This document shows positions 5,974-13,050 of a DNA stretch of 15,661 bases, one piece after another. Every line of letters begins with the position of its first letter. The first letter of the stretch is position 1. This DNA comes from Thiobacillus sp. UBA6205. GTDB taxonomy: Bacteria; Pseudomonadota; Gammaproteobacteria; Burkholderiales; Thiobacillaceae. The stretch is taken from the NCBI GenBank assembly GCA_002421825.1, contig DISR01000077.1:10893-26553 (forward strand), read 5' to 3'. The notes below the pieces were generated by a model. The model was not told the origin of the DNA and searched no databases. It was given only the letters and a program-made list of their open reading frames with translations. A program made the position numbers and the translations under genes.

Positions 5974-6876
5974 TCAATCGAGCGCCCACTCGAAACGGTC
6001 GCGGCCGTTGCGCTTGGCCTGGTAGAGCGCGACGTCGGCGCGCCTGATGGCGCTCTCCAGGCTGTCTTCCGGCAAGACGCGGGTAAGGCCGATGGACAGG
6101 GTCATGTGGAGTTGCCGGCCGTCAGGCAAGGTCAGCGGGTTGTTGCGCACCATATGCATGATGCGCTCGGCGATGTTGGCGGCCGCTTCGTCGTCGACGC
6201 CCAGAAACAGCAGCATGAACTCCTCCCCGCCATAGCGCAGGAGACTGTCGTTGCCGCGCAAGGCGCTCTTCAGCAGCCTGGCAAGCTGAATCAGCGCGCT
6301 GTCGCCCGCAGGGTGTCCATGGACGTCGTTGATTTTCTTGAAGCGATCGGCGTCCATCAAGGCGATGAACGCGGCATTGCCGCTGCGCTCGGCATCCGCC
6401 TGGCGCGTGGCGAACAGCATATGCAGCCCGTGGCGCAGCGGCAGTCCGGTCAGCGGGTCGGATTGCGCGCGGGAGCGCACGAACAGTTCCTTGAGCGCGG
6501 CCAGTTCGCGCACCATCGCCGCCTGGTTGGATTCGAAGGATTCGAACCAGTAAGAGTCGACGCGCCTGCCTTCGAGCACTGCCAGGCAAAGCTCGCGCAC
6601 CGCCCGGTGCATGTTGGCATGCGCGGTGTCGAGGTTGTGCACGCATACCGGTTCGGTTTTCCGCAACCGCTCCGACACCGGCCTGAACCAGCGTCCGAAC
6701 TCGCACAACTCATGGGCATTGGCCTGCAGCATGTCTTCAGCAGGCGGTTCCCCCAGCAGGGCGCAGCGCAGCAGACGCTGACTCCAGGCCAGGTGCGCCT
6801 GCATGGCCTCATCCATGCGCGTCGGCAGTTCGTTGATTTCCTCGCAGGAAAACAGGGGTTCGTCAGTGTCGGACAT
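5974..6876 (-). CDS. dgcZ: DgcZ-like diguanylate cyclase with zinc-binding CZB domain
   Basis: This is a 300-residue cytoplasmic enzyme that should condense two GTP to cyclic di-GMP. Residues 20-130 form a CZB domain with the three-His one-Cys zinc site of E. coli DgcZ (YdeH): H28 (AHLAW), C58 (LCEFGRW), H86 and H90 (DTAHANMH). The spacing of 30, 28 and 4 is nearly that of DgcZ (30, 27, 4). In DgcZ, zinc binding inhibits the cyclase. Residues 135-300 are the GGDEF domain: DPLTGLP (140-146), DADRFKKINDVHGH (175-188), active site GGEEF (216-220) and an inhibitory I-site RGND (207-210) exactly five residues before it. Both zinc and product inhibition are therefore expected. Start 6876 is chosen because the next upstream ATG (6906) lies inside a TATAAT box. 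No strong ribosome site is seen. Confidence 0.93.
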   Translation of the reverse strand: MSDTDEPLFSCEEINELPTRMDEAMQAHLAWSQRLLRCALLGEPPAEDMLQANAHELCEFGRWFRPVSERLRKTEPVCVHNLDTAHANMHRAVRELCLAVLEGRRVDSYWFESFESNQAAMVRELAALKELFVRSRAQSDPLTGLPLRHGLHMLFATRQADAERSGNAAFIALMDADRFKKINDVHGHPAGDSALIQLARLLKSALRGNDSLLRYGGEEFMLLFLGVDDEAAANIAERIMHMVRNNPLTLPDGRQLHMTLSIGLTRVLPEDSLESAIRRADVALYQAKRNGRDRFEWALD

Positions 6877-6904
6877 GATTGCTGGGCTGCGGCTGCTGGA
6901 ATCC

Positions 6905-6910
6905 ATTATA
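6905..6910 (-). promoter_or_regulatory. Probable -10 box for the dgcZ-like operon
   Basis: A perfect TATAAT reads leftward 28 nt before the chosen dgcZ-like start codon. The best upstream match for a -35 is weak (TTTCCC, 18-nt spacing, 6929-6934), so an activator or extended element may be involved. The box overlaps an in-frame ATG at 6904-6906, which argues against that ATG as the start. Confidence 0.4.
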
Positions 6911-7035
6911 GCCATGCCGTTTGCCGGCGGGAAACGGCGTTGATGTCCGGCGGCGCCCCGGCAGGCGGTCACGGCAGAAGAGCCTTGCCTGTCCCTGCTG
7001 TCTTGCCGGCAGGCTCCATCAACCCGGTTTCTTGT

Positions 7036-7062
7036 CCAATGCCGGAGCCCGGACGGCATTGG
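7036..7062. terminator. 9-bp perfect hairpin in the 6911-7173 gap
   Basis: CCAATGCCG (7036-7044) and CGGCATTGG (7054-7062) enclose a 9-nt loop. Neither side carries a T-run, so it is not a textbook terminator. It sits about 110 nt past the flavin-reductase stop and upstream of the dgcZ-like promoter, where it could end the first transcript or act as an operator. The rest of the roughly 260-nt gap is GC-rich with short CCGG palindromes and no gene I can support. Confidence 0.3.
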
Positions 7063-7173
7063 CCGCAATTGCCTTGCGCGGTCCGGGCAGAACCCGGGCG
7101 TCAATATTCCTGGAACGGTTCTGGCCAATGGTACTTCAGCGCCGGTTCGGCTGCGGCCGCGAAGGCGGGGCGG

Positions 7174-7710
7174 CTATTTCGCCCTGGAAGGCAGTTGCAC
7201 CGTCTCGCCGGCCACCATGAAGGCGCCCATGCCGCGATGGTGAAGCGTGCGCGGATTTTTCACCTTGGGGTCGATCCAGGCCTTGACCACTTCCAGCACG
7301 AAGAAGTTGTATTTGTTGACCATGCGGCTGTCGTAAAGCCTGCACTCGAGATTGGCGTAGCACTCGGCGATCAGTGGCGCCTTCACCAGGGCGGCAGGCG
7401 CGGGGGTGAGGCCGCAGGCCTTGAGCTTGTCGGTCTTCGCGCCCGAGGAATTGCCGCACTTCACGACAGCAGCCGACAATTCCTGAGTGGGGATGTTGAT
7501 CACGCACTCGCGCGTCTTGCGCAGGATGCCGAAGCTGTAATTGCGCGCGCTGATCACGCAGCCGACCAGCGGCGGTTCGAACTCCATCATGGTGTGCCAC
7601 GACTGCGCCATGATGTTCGCCCCCTCGCGGCCGGCGACGCTGATCAGCACTACCGGACCGGTCTCCAGCAGGCCGTAGACTTTCGAAAGGGGAAAGGGGC
7701 GTTTCGCCAT
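7174..7710 (-). CDS. Flavoredoxin-type flavin reductase-like protein
   Basis: This is a 178-residue cytoplasmic protein of the flavin reductase-like (FMN-binding split barrel) family. Key blocks are PVVLISVAGREGANIMAQSWHTMMEFEPPLVGC (residues 19-51, the flavin-binding first half), RKTRECVINIP (64-74) and the region of KCGNSSGAKTDKL, followed by APLIAECYANLECRL and NKYNFFVLEVV. This order is that of Desulfovibrio flavoredoxin and related proteins. They bind FMN and pass electrons or reduce free flavin with NAD(P)H. The ATG at 7710 follows TGAGGAC. It lies 7 nt after the BamE-like lipoprotein stop, so the two form one transcript. Electron partner and nucleotide preference cannot be read from the sequence. 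Confidence 0.87.
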   Translation of the reverse strand: MAKRPFPLSKVYGLLETGPVVLISVAGREGANIMAQSWHTMMEFEPPLVGCVISARNYSFGILRKTRECVINIPTQELSAAVVKCGNSSGAKTDKLKACGLTPAPAALVKAPLIAECYANLECRLYDSRMVNKYNFFVLEVVKAWIDPKVKNPRTLHHRGMGAFMVAGETVQLPSRAK

Positions 7711-7717
7711 GTCCTCA

Positions 7718-7972
7718 TTAATTGAGATTGCTGGAAGTAAACAGCAGTACCTTGCCGCCGGCGAAGGTCACGCTGACGGAGCGCTTTTCGTCGCCCCAAC
7801 TGCAGTTGCGCAGGCCCAGCACGTCGTCGCATTTCTCAGGCCGGCCGATGAGCTCGATGACTTCGTCGAAGCGCATGCCCGGCTCGATCTTGCTGTAGTT
7901 TTCCAGCGTCAGCTTGCTGCATCCCGGCAGTGACAGCAGCAGCGCGGCGCAGACGGTCATTTTGATGTTCAT
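7718..7972 (-). CDS. Small BamE/SmpA-like (DUF3862-type) lipoprotein
   Basis: This 84-residue protein has a short hydrophobic leader ending in the lipobox LPGC, so C18 should be acylated and the mature chain of 67 residues held in the envelope. The sequence NYSKIEPGMRFDEVIELIG (25-43), then RPEKC and later VSVTFAGGKVLLFTSSNL (66-83), fits the SmpA/OmlA (BamE) alpha-beta fold and especially its short DUF3862-like relatives. In these, a G-M---EV---LG-P helix is followed by a strand with F-(N/G)GKV. C48 and C57 may pair. The start at 7972 has AGGGAG (7978-7983) at 5 nt. Its role is unknown, and true BamE is longer and usually sits near fur or recN, which are absent here. Confidence 0.78.
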   Translation of the reverse strand: MNIKMTVCAALLLSLPGCSKLTLENYSKIEPGMRFDEVIELIGRPEKCDDVLGLRNCSWGDEKRSVSVTFAGGKVLLFTSSNLN

Positions 7973-8105
7973 GCGAACTCCCTGGTTGGCAGCGGGCACG
8001 CACTGCCTGCGGAATCTTTTGACTTGGGACGAATCAATGCTTGACTGTCGAGGGTCAGCCCCGAACAGAAACCCGATATTAACCCAACGACGGAGGAAAC
8101 GATTT
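7973..8105. promoter_or_regulatory. Divergent regulatory gap between the BamE-like lipoprotein and GlcG-like genes
   Basis: The 133-nt gap must hold the promoters for both directions. TTGACT occurs twice on the plus strand, at 8019-8024 and 8041-8046. The two are 22 nt apart start to start, about two helix turns. No convincing -10 lies at 16-18 nt from either, so these could be operator half-sites instead of -35 boxes. A strong ribosome site GGAGGAAA (8092-8099) serves the rightward gene. Confidence 0.3.
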
Positions 8106-8609
8106 ATGCGGAAACTTTCCCTGGCCGCGGCTGCCGCAGCCGCCACGTTCGCCATGCCGCTGATGGCGGCGGGAGAACCAGTCGTCATCAAGATACCCAG
8201 GCTCACCGTCGAGGCAGCCGGCAAGCTTGCCCATGCCGCCATGGAATCCTGCCGCAAGCAGGGCATCCAGATCGGCGTGACCGTAGTCGACCGCAGCGGC
8301 GATCCCATGGTGGTGCTGCGCGACACTTTGGCGCCGCGCATCACCCTGGAGGTCAGCCGCCAGAAGGCCTACACCGCGGTGAACTTCAATGCCGCCACCT
8401 CGGCCATGGCCAACCGCTTCACCCAGCCGTTCTCCGTCGGCAAGGTCGACGGCCTGGTGTTTTCCGCCGGCGGCGTGCCGATCGAGGCGGCCGGCAACAT
8501 CGTTGGTGCTGTGGGCGTGTCGGGCGCAGCCACCGGCGAACAGGATGAAGCCTGCGCCATGGACGGCGTCGGCGCGATCCAGTTCGAGCTCGAAACCGCA
8601 GGCATCTGA
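8106..8609 (+). CDS. Secreted GlcG/HbpS family heme-binding-type protein
   Basis: This is a 167-residue protein with a signal peptide (MRKLSLAAAAAAATFAMPLMAA, cleavage near residue 22) and so probably periplasmic. The mature part is a single GlcG/HbpS domain: LTVEAAGKLAHAAMESCRKQ (33-52), IQIGVTVVDRSGDPMVVLRD (54-73), then SRQKAYTAVNF and the glycine-rich end FSAGGVPIEAAGNIVGAVGVSGA. It closes with D-ACA-DGVGAI as in the family. HbpS of Streptomyces binds heme and shields against oxidative stress. GlcG sits in glycolate operons, which are not seen here, so only the family is claimed. The ATG at 8106 has GGAGGAAA at 6 nt. It ends 5 nt before the stop of the convergent sulfotransferase gene. 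Confidence 0.9.
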   Translation: MRKLSLAAAAAAATFAMPLMAAGEPVVIKIPRLTVEAAGKLAHAAMESCRKQGIQIGVTVVDRSGDPMVVLRDTLAPRITLEVSRQKAYTAVNFNAATSAMANRFTQPFSVGKVDGLVFSAGGVPIEAAGNIVGAVGVSGAATGEQDEACAMDGVGAIQFELETAGI

Positions 8610-8614
8610 ATGCA

Positions 8615-9451
8615 TCAGCCTGTTCGTTCCGGCGGGCCATAGCCCAGTTTCTCGGCGACGCCGGCGACATGGGAGGCCTGCAGCGCCCGCCAGTCAGCGT
8701 CGTTGAGTGCTGCCGGCGGAGAAGCCCTGCCGCGCAGCGGGCGGTCGAATACCGACAGGTCGAAAGCCTCGAACGGCACGTCGATGGTTTGCGCAATGGT
8801 GCGTGCCGTTTCCGAAGGATCGGAAACGGCATCTTCATAGCGCACCAGGCAGGCGCACCGGCATTCCGGGTATGCGGAGGCAAGGCTGCCGCTGATGCGC
8901 GCCCACTCGCCAAGAAAGACCGCGGGGTCGGCATGGTGGTCCTTGGCATACCATTCCAGCGGCTTGATCGAGCGCAGGCAGCTCACTGGGTTCCTGACCA
9001 GAAACACGAAGCTCGCGCGCGGGAAAAGCGTCTGCAGCATGGCCACATCCTCTGCGCCGTAGCGGATTTCCTTGAATCCCCAGCGTGCATAACCCAGCTT
9101 GCGCGCACTCGCGCCCAGGTATTGATCGAGGAAGGCGCGGCTTGCCAAATGCAGTCTGGCCGGCTCGGGATTCAGGTTGGGCACCCAGGCGTTGCAGGAC
9201 TTGGTCTTGAACTCGTCCAGCATCCGATAGCCGCTGGCCGCCTCGATCCAGGAATGGGTCCGGCCCGCCAGCTTTCTCAGGTGCGGCAGCAGCATCCCGC
9301 CATGCTCGCCCCATATCAGCACCTGCCGGGTGGAGGTGATCAGCCTTTGCAGCAGGGTGCTGCCGGTCCTGCCGCCGCCGGCCAGCAGGAACACGGGCCC
9401 CATGGCCTTGCTCTCTGACACGGGTTTATCCAGCCTGGTCGGATCGCGCAT
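8615..9451 (-). CDS. Sulfotransferase family protein
   Basis: From the ATG at 9451 the protein has 278 residues and no signal peptide. It should move a sulfuryl group from PAPS to an acceptor. The 5'-phosphosulfate loop is LLAGGGRTGSTLLQRLI (22-38). The 3'-phosphate site is FVFLVRNPVSCLRS (148-161), with R153 and S161 in the expected places. WGFKEIR (124-130) corresponds to the conserved (W)--K-- strand before it. Glycan sulfotransferases of this shape are common beside glycosyltransferases. Start choice is uncertain: a GTG at 9460, the ATG at 9451 (26-nt overlap with the upstream gene) or the ATG at 9403 right before the conserved core are all possible. It closes the three-gene glycan cassette, and the acceptor is unknown. 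Confidence 0.88.
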   Translation of the reverse strand: MRDPTRLDKPVSESKAMGPVFLLAGGGRTGSTLLQRLITSTRQVLIWGEHGGMLLPHLRKLAGRTHSWIEAASGYRMLDEFKTKSCNAWVPNLNPEPARLHLASRAFLDQYLGASARKLGYARWGFKEIRYGAEDVAMLQTLFPRASFVFLVRNPVSCLRSIKPLEWYAKDHHADPAVFLGEWARISGSLASAYPECRCACLVRYEDAVSDPSETARTIAQTIDVPFEAFDLSVFDRPLRGRASPPAALNDADWRALQASHVAGVAEKLGYGPPERTG

Positions 9452-10286
9452 TGCCTGCACCGGGCATGCGCGGGCGCAGGGTATAGACCAGTACGCGCTC
9501 GATGTCCCATATCGGGCTGGTGCCGGGCAGGTCAGGGTGCCTGCCCAACGGCAGGCGCACGCGCATGTCCGCCTTCTCGCCCTGTCTGAGGATGCGCAGC
9601 ACGTTTCGGCGTGCGTGCTCGTACAGCTTCTGATGCGTTTCCCTGCCGGACATCTCGGGCAGCAGCCTCGCGATATCGTATTTCATCTGCAAGTAGAGCG
9701 AAGAGATGGTGTGTGATACCCAGCGGTTCTTGTACGGCGAGAACCGAGTGCGCGCCTCGTCGCCATGGGGAATGGCAGCGAGAAATTCGCCGGGAAATAT
9801 TTCCTGCTTGCAGCCGGAAGCGCGCAGCCGGCAGTACAGGTCGTTGTCCTCCATGCCCCAGCCGCGCAGGATTTCATCGTAGCCGCCGACCTTGTCGAAA
9901 TCGCCGCGGTGGCAGACCACCGTGCCGAAATTGTCGAGCGACGTGGCGCCGGCGCGGAAGAAGGTTCCGGGTGCGAGCCGCGGGCGCAGCCAGGACGGCA
10001 GATCGCCGACCAGGCGGATGTCGGCATCGATGAAAATGAGCCAGGGTGCGCTGCTCGCCTGGGCGCCGAGGTTGCGCGCGCGCGCTATGCAAAAGCCTTC
10101 GTCGTCGGTCACGCGCACTGCCTTGACCGCCGGATGGTGCTGCTCCACCCAGTCGCCGGCCTTTTGCGGGCAGCCGTAATCGACCACGACCACTTCGCTG
10201 TTTTCCTGCCGTGCCAGCAGCGGCAAGGTTTGCTGGAGGTGCTGAAGACGTCCCTTGCAGGTGGTGATAAATGAGAAATCCGTCAT
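9426..10286 (-). CDS. Family 2 glycosyltransferase with galactosyltransferase-type C-terminal domain
   Basis: This 286-residue protein is soluble or peripheral at the inner membrane. The N-terminal GT-A fold shows FSFITTCKGR (4-13), the strand EVVVVDYGCP (31-40), ARARNLGA (68-75) and the metal-binding acids in FIDADIRL (85-92, a D-A-D triad for nucleotide-sugar binding). The second part carries the Glyco_transf_7C block: GDFDKVGGYDE (128-138) and GWGMEDNDLYCRL (142-154), then IPHGDE. That pairing is seen in chondroitin- and galactosyl-type transferases and supplies the probable catalytic acids E146 and D147. The sugar and acceptor are not known. The start overlaps the stop of the upstream gene by ATGA (10283-10286), so translation is coupled. 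Confidence 0.9.
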   Translation of the reverse strand: MTDFSFITTCKGRLQHLQQTLPLLARQENSEVVVVDYGCPQKAGDWVEQHHPAVKAVRVTDDEGFCIARARNLGAQASSAPWLIFIDADIRLVGDLPSWLRPRLAPGTFFRAGATSLDNFGTVVCHRGDFDKVGGYDEILRGWGMEDNDLYCRLRASGCKQEIFPGEFLAAIPHGDEARTRFSPYKNRWVSHTISSLYLQMKYDIARLLPEMSGRETHQKLYEHARRNVLRILRQGEKADMRVRLPLGRHPDLPGTSPIWDIERVLVYTLRPRMPGAGNARSDQAG

Positions 10287-11131
10287 TTCATCCCATCGAT
10301 GGTATTGCGCTTGCCGAGATCATCGACCGTATTGCCATTGAAAGTCCAGGCCTGCTTGATCGGGTGGAAGATAACATCGCTCCTGAACCTGCGCACGAAC
10401 TCCTCGCGCGAAACCGGCGGACGCCAGCGCAATGTGGAGAGTTGGTCCAGATGCTGCACTTCATGCGGCGGATCCTGCCGGGTGCCGAGATACAAGGGGC
10501 CGAAATGTTGGATATCCCTGATCGACATGCCTGCCGCACCGAGCAGGGTGGGAATGAGTGCTTCATAGTGGCCACGCCAGCCAGACTGCAGCATGCAGTC
10601 TATGTAGGACAATCCTTGTCTGGAAATGCGGTAAACCGGGAAAAACGCCCGCAGGAGTTTCGCCGGGTCCAGCGGCCGGCGCTGCGGTGCCGCGAGTGAG
10701 CGCCACCATATCCATCCAGGGTCGGCTTCGTGCGGCACCACATGCGCAGCGACGAGATCTGCCGGGTCCTGCGCACAGGCCGAGACGAGGCGGTTCCAGT
10801 TGCCGCTGAACTCGACGTCGTTTTCGATCAGCCAGTAGTAGGGGTAAGAATGTTGTCGGCAAAAATCGACCAGCGGGTAGTGCGGGCAGCCCGGCACGAT
10901 TCCCCTTTTCGTAAGATAGGGATAACCCAGAGTGGCAGGCAAGGCTGCCGGGTCGAATGCGTACACCTTGCAGTCAGGTGCGAATTTCCGCTCCGTCTCG
11001 CCGCCGGCAGCCTGGAACAGGACAAAGCAATCCGCTACGGTGCGGGTTTCCTCCTGCAGGCGGCGGTATCTTCGGACGTGCACGGGACCCCATTGGTGGG
11101 TAAGGTATAGGATGGCGAGCCTGGCGCTCAT
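10283..11131 (-). CDS. Putative glycosyltransferase (DUF3405-like), first gene of the glycan cassette
   Basis: This is a 282-residue soluble protein. I cannot place it firmly. LAILYLTHQWGPV (5-17) looks like the first strand of a nucleotide-sugar binding domain. YYWLIENDVEFSGNW (98-112) resembles the E-D-V-F version of the acidic metal motif (E103, D105), as in DUF3405-type putative transferases. VYRISRQGLSYIDCMLQSG, GHYEALIPTLL and the tail DVIFHPIKQAWTF follow. GHYE and FHP(I/V)K are frequent in such enzymes, where the glutamate and histidine often face the donor. Its position directly before a family 2 transferase with ATGA overlap supports a sugar-transfer role. The ATG at 11131 has no clear ribosome site. 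It diverges from the MFS gene across 121 nt. Confidence 0.7.
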   Translation of the reverse strand: MSARLAILYLTHQWGPVHVRRYRRLQEETRTVADCFVLFQAAGGETERKFAPDCKVYAFDPAALPATLGYPYLTKRGIVPGCPHYPLVDFCRQHSYPYYWLIENDVEFSGNWNRLVSACAQDPADLVAAHVVPHEADPGWIWWRSLAAPQRRPLDPAKLLRAFFPVYRISRQGLSYIDCMLQSGWRGHYEALIPTLLGAAGMSIRDIQHFGPLYLGTRQDPPHEVQHLDQLSTLRWRPPVSREEFVRRFRSDVIFHPIKQAWTFNGNTVDDLGKRNTIDGMK

Positions 11132-11237
11132 CTGGTTCGATTGGTGGCCTCGGTGGTTTCAGGGATTTTAGTGTCTCGACGGCAGAATGTTTCGAACGAT
11201 TGGGAAATTCTTGCCGGACCCGTTGCCGCCTTGTTGC

Positions 11238-11256
11238 AGGAATAATAATGACATGA
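11238..11256 (+). promoter_or_regulatory. Ribosome site with a two-codon mini-ORF overlapping the MFS start
   Basis: AGGA (11238-11241) lies 11 nt from the MFS start but only 6 nt from another ATG at 11248. That ATG opens ATG ACA TGA, whose stop overlaps the MFS ATG (11253) as ATGA. Ribosomes could therefore load on the mini-ORF and re-initiate at the transporter gene, an inference from spacing. Confidence 0.4.
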
Positions 11257-12422
11257 AACTCAGCACCCCTTCCTTCTTCATCCTGATCGCGCTCACCGGC
11301 GGGCTGGCCATCCTCAGTTCCACCATGTCCAAGACACCGGTGCTGCCGCTGTTCGCGGCCTCGCTCGGCGCCACGCCCACGGAAATCGGCTGGATCGTCA
11401 TCGCTTCCACCATCCCCGGCATCCTGGTCAGCTTCCCTGCCGGCGCGCTGTCGGATTTTCTCGGCCATCGGCGCGTGCTGATCGCTTCACTGTTCGTCTT
11501 CGCCACGGCACCGTTCCTGTACCTCTTCGTCGACAACGCCTGGCAGCTGATGGCGGTGCGCTTCTACCACGGCTTCGCCACCGCCATCTTCGGCACGGTC
11601 GCCACGGCCGCCATCGCCGGGCATTACGTCGCCGACCGCGCCGCGCGCCTGTCCACCTATTCCTCGGTCACCATCGTCGGCCGTTCCGTCGCGCCCTTTC
11701 TCGGCGGCGCGCTGATCTCGATGGCGAGTTTCGGCGCGGTGTATGTCGCCTGCGCCGTGAGCGGCGTGCTCGCGCTGGCGGCCGGCATGTTCCTGCGCGA
11801 TGCCGCGCCCAGGCCGAGGCAGAAACCGGAAATGCCGCATTTCCGGGAAAGCCTCGTCACGGTATTGCAGGACCGCGGCATCATGCTGGTGAGCCTGGTC
11901 GAGGCGTCACAGTACCTGGTGTTCGGTGCGATCGAGGCCTTCATCGCGCTCTATGCCGCCTCGCTCGGCATCCCCGCCTGGCAGATCGGCGTCATTCTCG
12001 GCGTGCAGCTGGCGAGCATCGTGTTCATGAAGCCGCTCATGGGCAGGGTGTCGGACAGGGTGGGGCGCAAGCGGGTCATCGTGCCCGGCCTGCTGGCGGG
12101 GGCAGCCAGCGTCGCGCTGCTGCCTGCGCTGCCGAATTTCATCGGCTTGTCGGCGCTGAGCCTGATGTTCGGCCTGGGCTTCGCCACGGTGACTTCATCC
12201 ACCGCGGCGCTGGTGGCCGACCTCACCCAGGACGGCCGCTTCGGCTCCTCGATGGGCGTGCTGCGCACGGTCATGGATGTGGGCCAGTCCATCGGCCCGG
12301 TGCTGACCGGCTGGATGGTGGCGACGGCCGGCTACGGCGATGCCTTCGCCCTGCTGGCGGCAATTCTGGCGGGCGCGGCGGTGCTGATCGGCGTGGGATT
12401 CAAGGGTGCAGCGGCGGCGTAG
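11253..12422 (+). CDS. Major facilitator superfamily transporter (drug-efflux type)
   Basis: This is a 389-residue inner-membrane protein with twelve expected transmembrane helices, normal for the family. The loop-2/3 motif A appears in both halves, GALSDFLGHRRV (64-75) and GRVSDRVGRKRV (264-275), the mark of an intact internally duplicated MFS. The first helix starts at about residue 8, and helix 2 contains the AS--GILVSFPAG run. Helix 5 has a GRSVAPFLGG stretch (143-152) of the motif C kind (proline/glycine-rich), which favours a proton-driven antiporter of the Bcr/multidrug sort. The substrate is unknown. Start 11253 is chosen because the hydrophobic core follows directly. An upstream in-frame ATG at 11187 would add a hydrophilic, unlikely leader. 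It ends 10 nt before the stop of the convergent PagL-like gene. Confidence 0.93.
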   Translation: MKLSTPSFFILIALTGGLAILSSTMSKTPVLPLFAASLGATPTEIGWIVIASTIPGILVSFPAGALSDFLGHRRVLIASLFVFATAPFLYLFVDNAWQLMAVRFYHGFATAIFGTVATAAIAGHYVADRAARLSTYSSVTIVGRSVAPFLGGALISMASFGAVYVACAVSGVLALAAGMFLRDAAPRPRQKPEMPHFRESLVTVLQDRGIMLVSLVEASQYLVFGAIEAFIALYAASLGIPAWQIGVILGVQLASIVFMKPLMGRVSDRVGRKRVIVPGLLAGAASVALLPALPNFIGLSALSLMFGLGFATVTSSTAALVADLTQDGRFGSSMGVLRTVMDVGQSIGPVLTGWMVATAGYGDAFALLAAILAGAAVLIGVGFKGAAAA

Positions 12423-12432
12423 CGCCGGCACG

Positions 12433-12996
12433 TCAGAAACTGAACAGATAGCGCAGGCCGGCGTGTTCGAGGCCTTCGTTCTCGGCGTCGATGATCCAGT
12501 AGTGCGACATGTGGTCGTAGAACAGGGAAATCGCCGATTTGTCGTTCAGGCGGTAGCCCAGCTCCAGGCCAAGCCGCGGCATCACGCGCACGCCGTAACC
12601 GCAGTCGCTGTTTTGCCGGCAGTTCTCGCGGTCCTTGTGCAGGGGGCCGTCGTGCGCGACGGCGCTGATGGCGCCGTCCAGCAGCCAGTTCTTGTGCCGG
12701 TAGATCGGAAAGGTAAGGCCGGCGTAAGCGACGCTGGTGTCGCCGATGAAGTTGATGGTGGCGCCCAGGTGCGGGCGCGGTGTCCCCCGGAAATCGAGCG
12801 GCGCGAACTGCGCCTCCAGGTTGAGGTCGATGCCGTGTTCATGGTGGTCGCTGGCCGGGCCCTGGTCGTGGCCGAGCACGCCGATTGCGATGGTGCGAGA
12901 ACCGTCCGCGGCATGAGCGAATGGACTGCCTGCGAGCGCGATCAGGGCAAGGCAGGCCAGGCACAGGTGCAGAAAAGGCCTTGAATCAGTCCGCAT
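12433..12996 (-). CDS. PagL/acyloxyacyl hydrolase-like outer-membrane beta-barrel protein
   Basis: This is a 187-residue protein with a signal peptide (cleavage after AHA, near residue 29) and alternating beta strands ending in a final LRYLFSF, whose terminal aromatic is typical for outer-membrane insertion. The region GLELGYRLNDKSAISLFYDHMSH (143-165), followed by NEGLEHAGLRY (173-183), matches the C-terminal part of PagL-type lipid A 3-O-deacylases. There an H-x-S motif and a later glutamate form the active site. H162 and S164 fit, and E177 or E174 may be the acid. The usual asparagine after the serine is His165 here, so activity is uncertain. C126 and C132 may form a disulfide. The ATG at 12996 has AAGGA (13005-13009) at 8 nt. 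It follows the DUF2339 gene by 54 nt. Confidence 0.72.
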   Translation of the reverse strand: MRTDSRPFLHLCLACLALIALAGSPFAHAADGSRTIAIGVLGHDQGPASDHHEHGIDLNLEAQFAPLDFRGTPRPHLGATINFIGDTSVAYAGLTFPIYRHKNWLLDGAISAVAHDGPLHKDRENCRQNSDCGYGVRVMPRLGLELGYRLNDKSAISLFYDHMSHYWIIDAENEGLEHAGLRYLFSF

Positions 12997-13050
12997 TTTT
13001 ACATTCCTTGAAGGGCACTTGTTTTTCCGACAAGGGCGATTCCCCAAGGT

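Noticed and set aside
5344..7725. Very long plus-strand open frame (793 codons)
   Set aside because: It lies antisense to three or four recognisable minus-strand genes (lipoprotein, DgcZ-like, flavoredoxin) and shows low-complexity Gly/Arg/Ala/Gln composition with no domain. It is a high-GC shadow.
11135..11197. GTTCGA / TCGAAC inverted pair in the divergent gap before the MFS gene
   Set aside because: Six-base arms 51 nt apart are expected by chance, and no second motif supports an operator.
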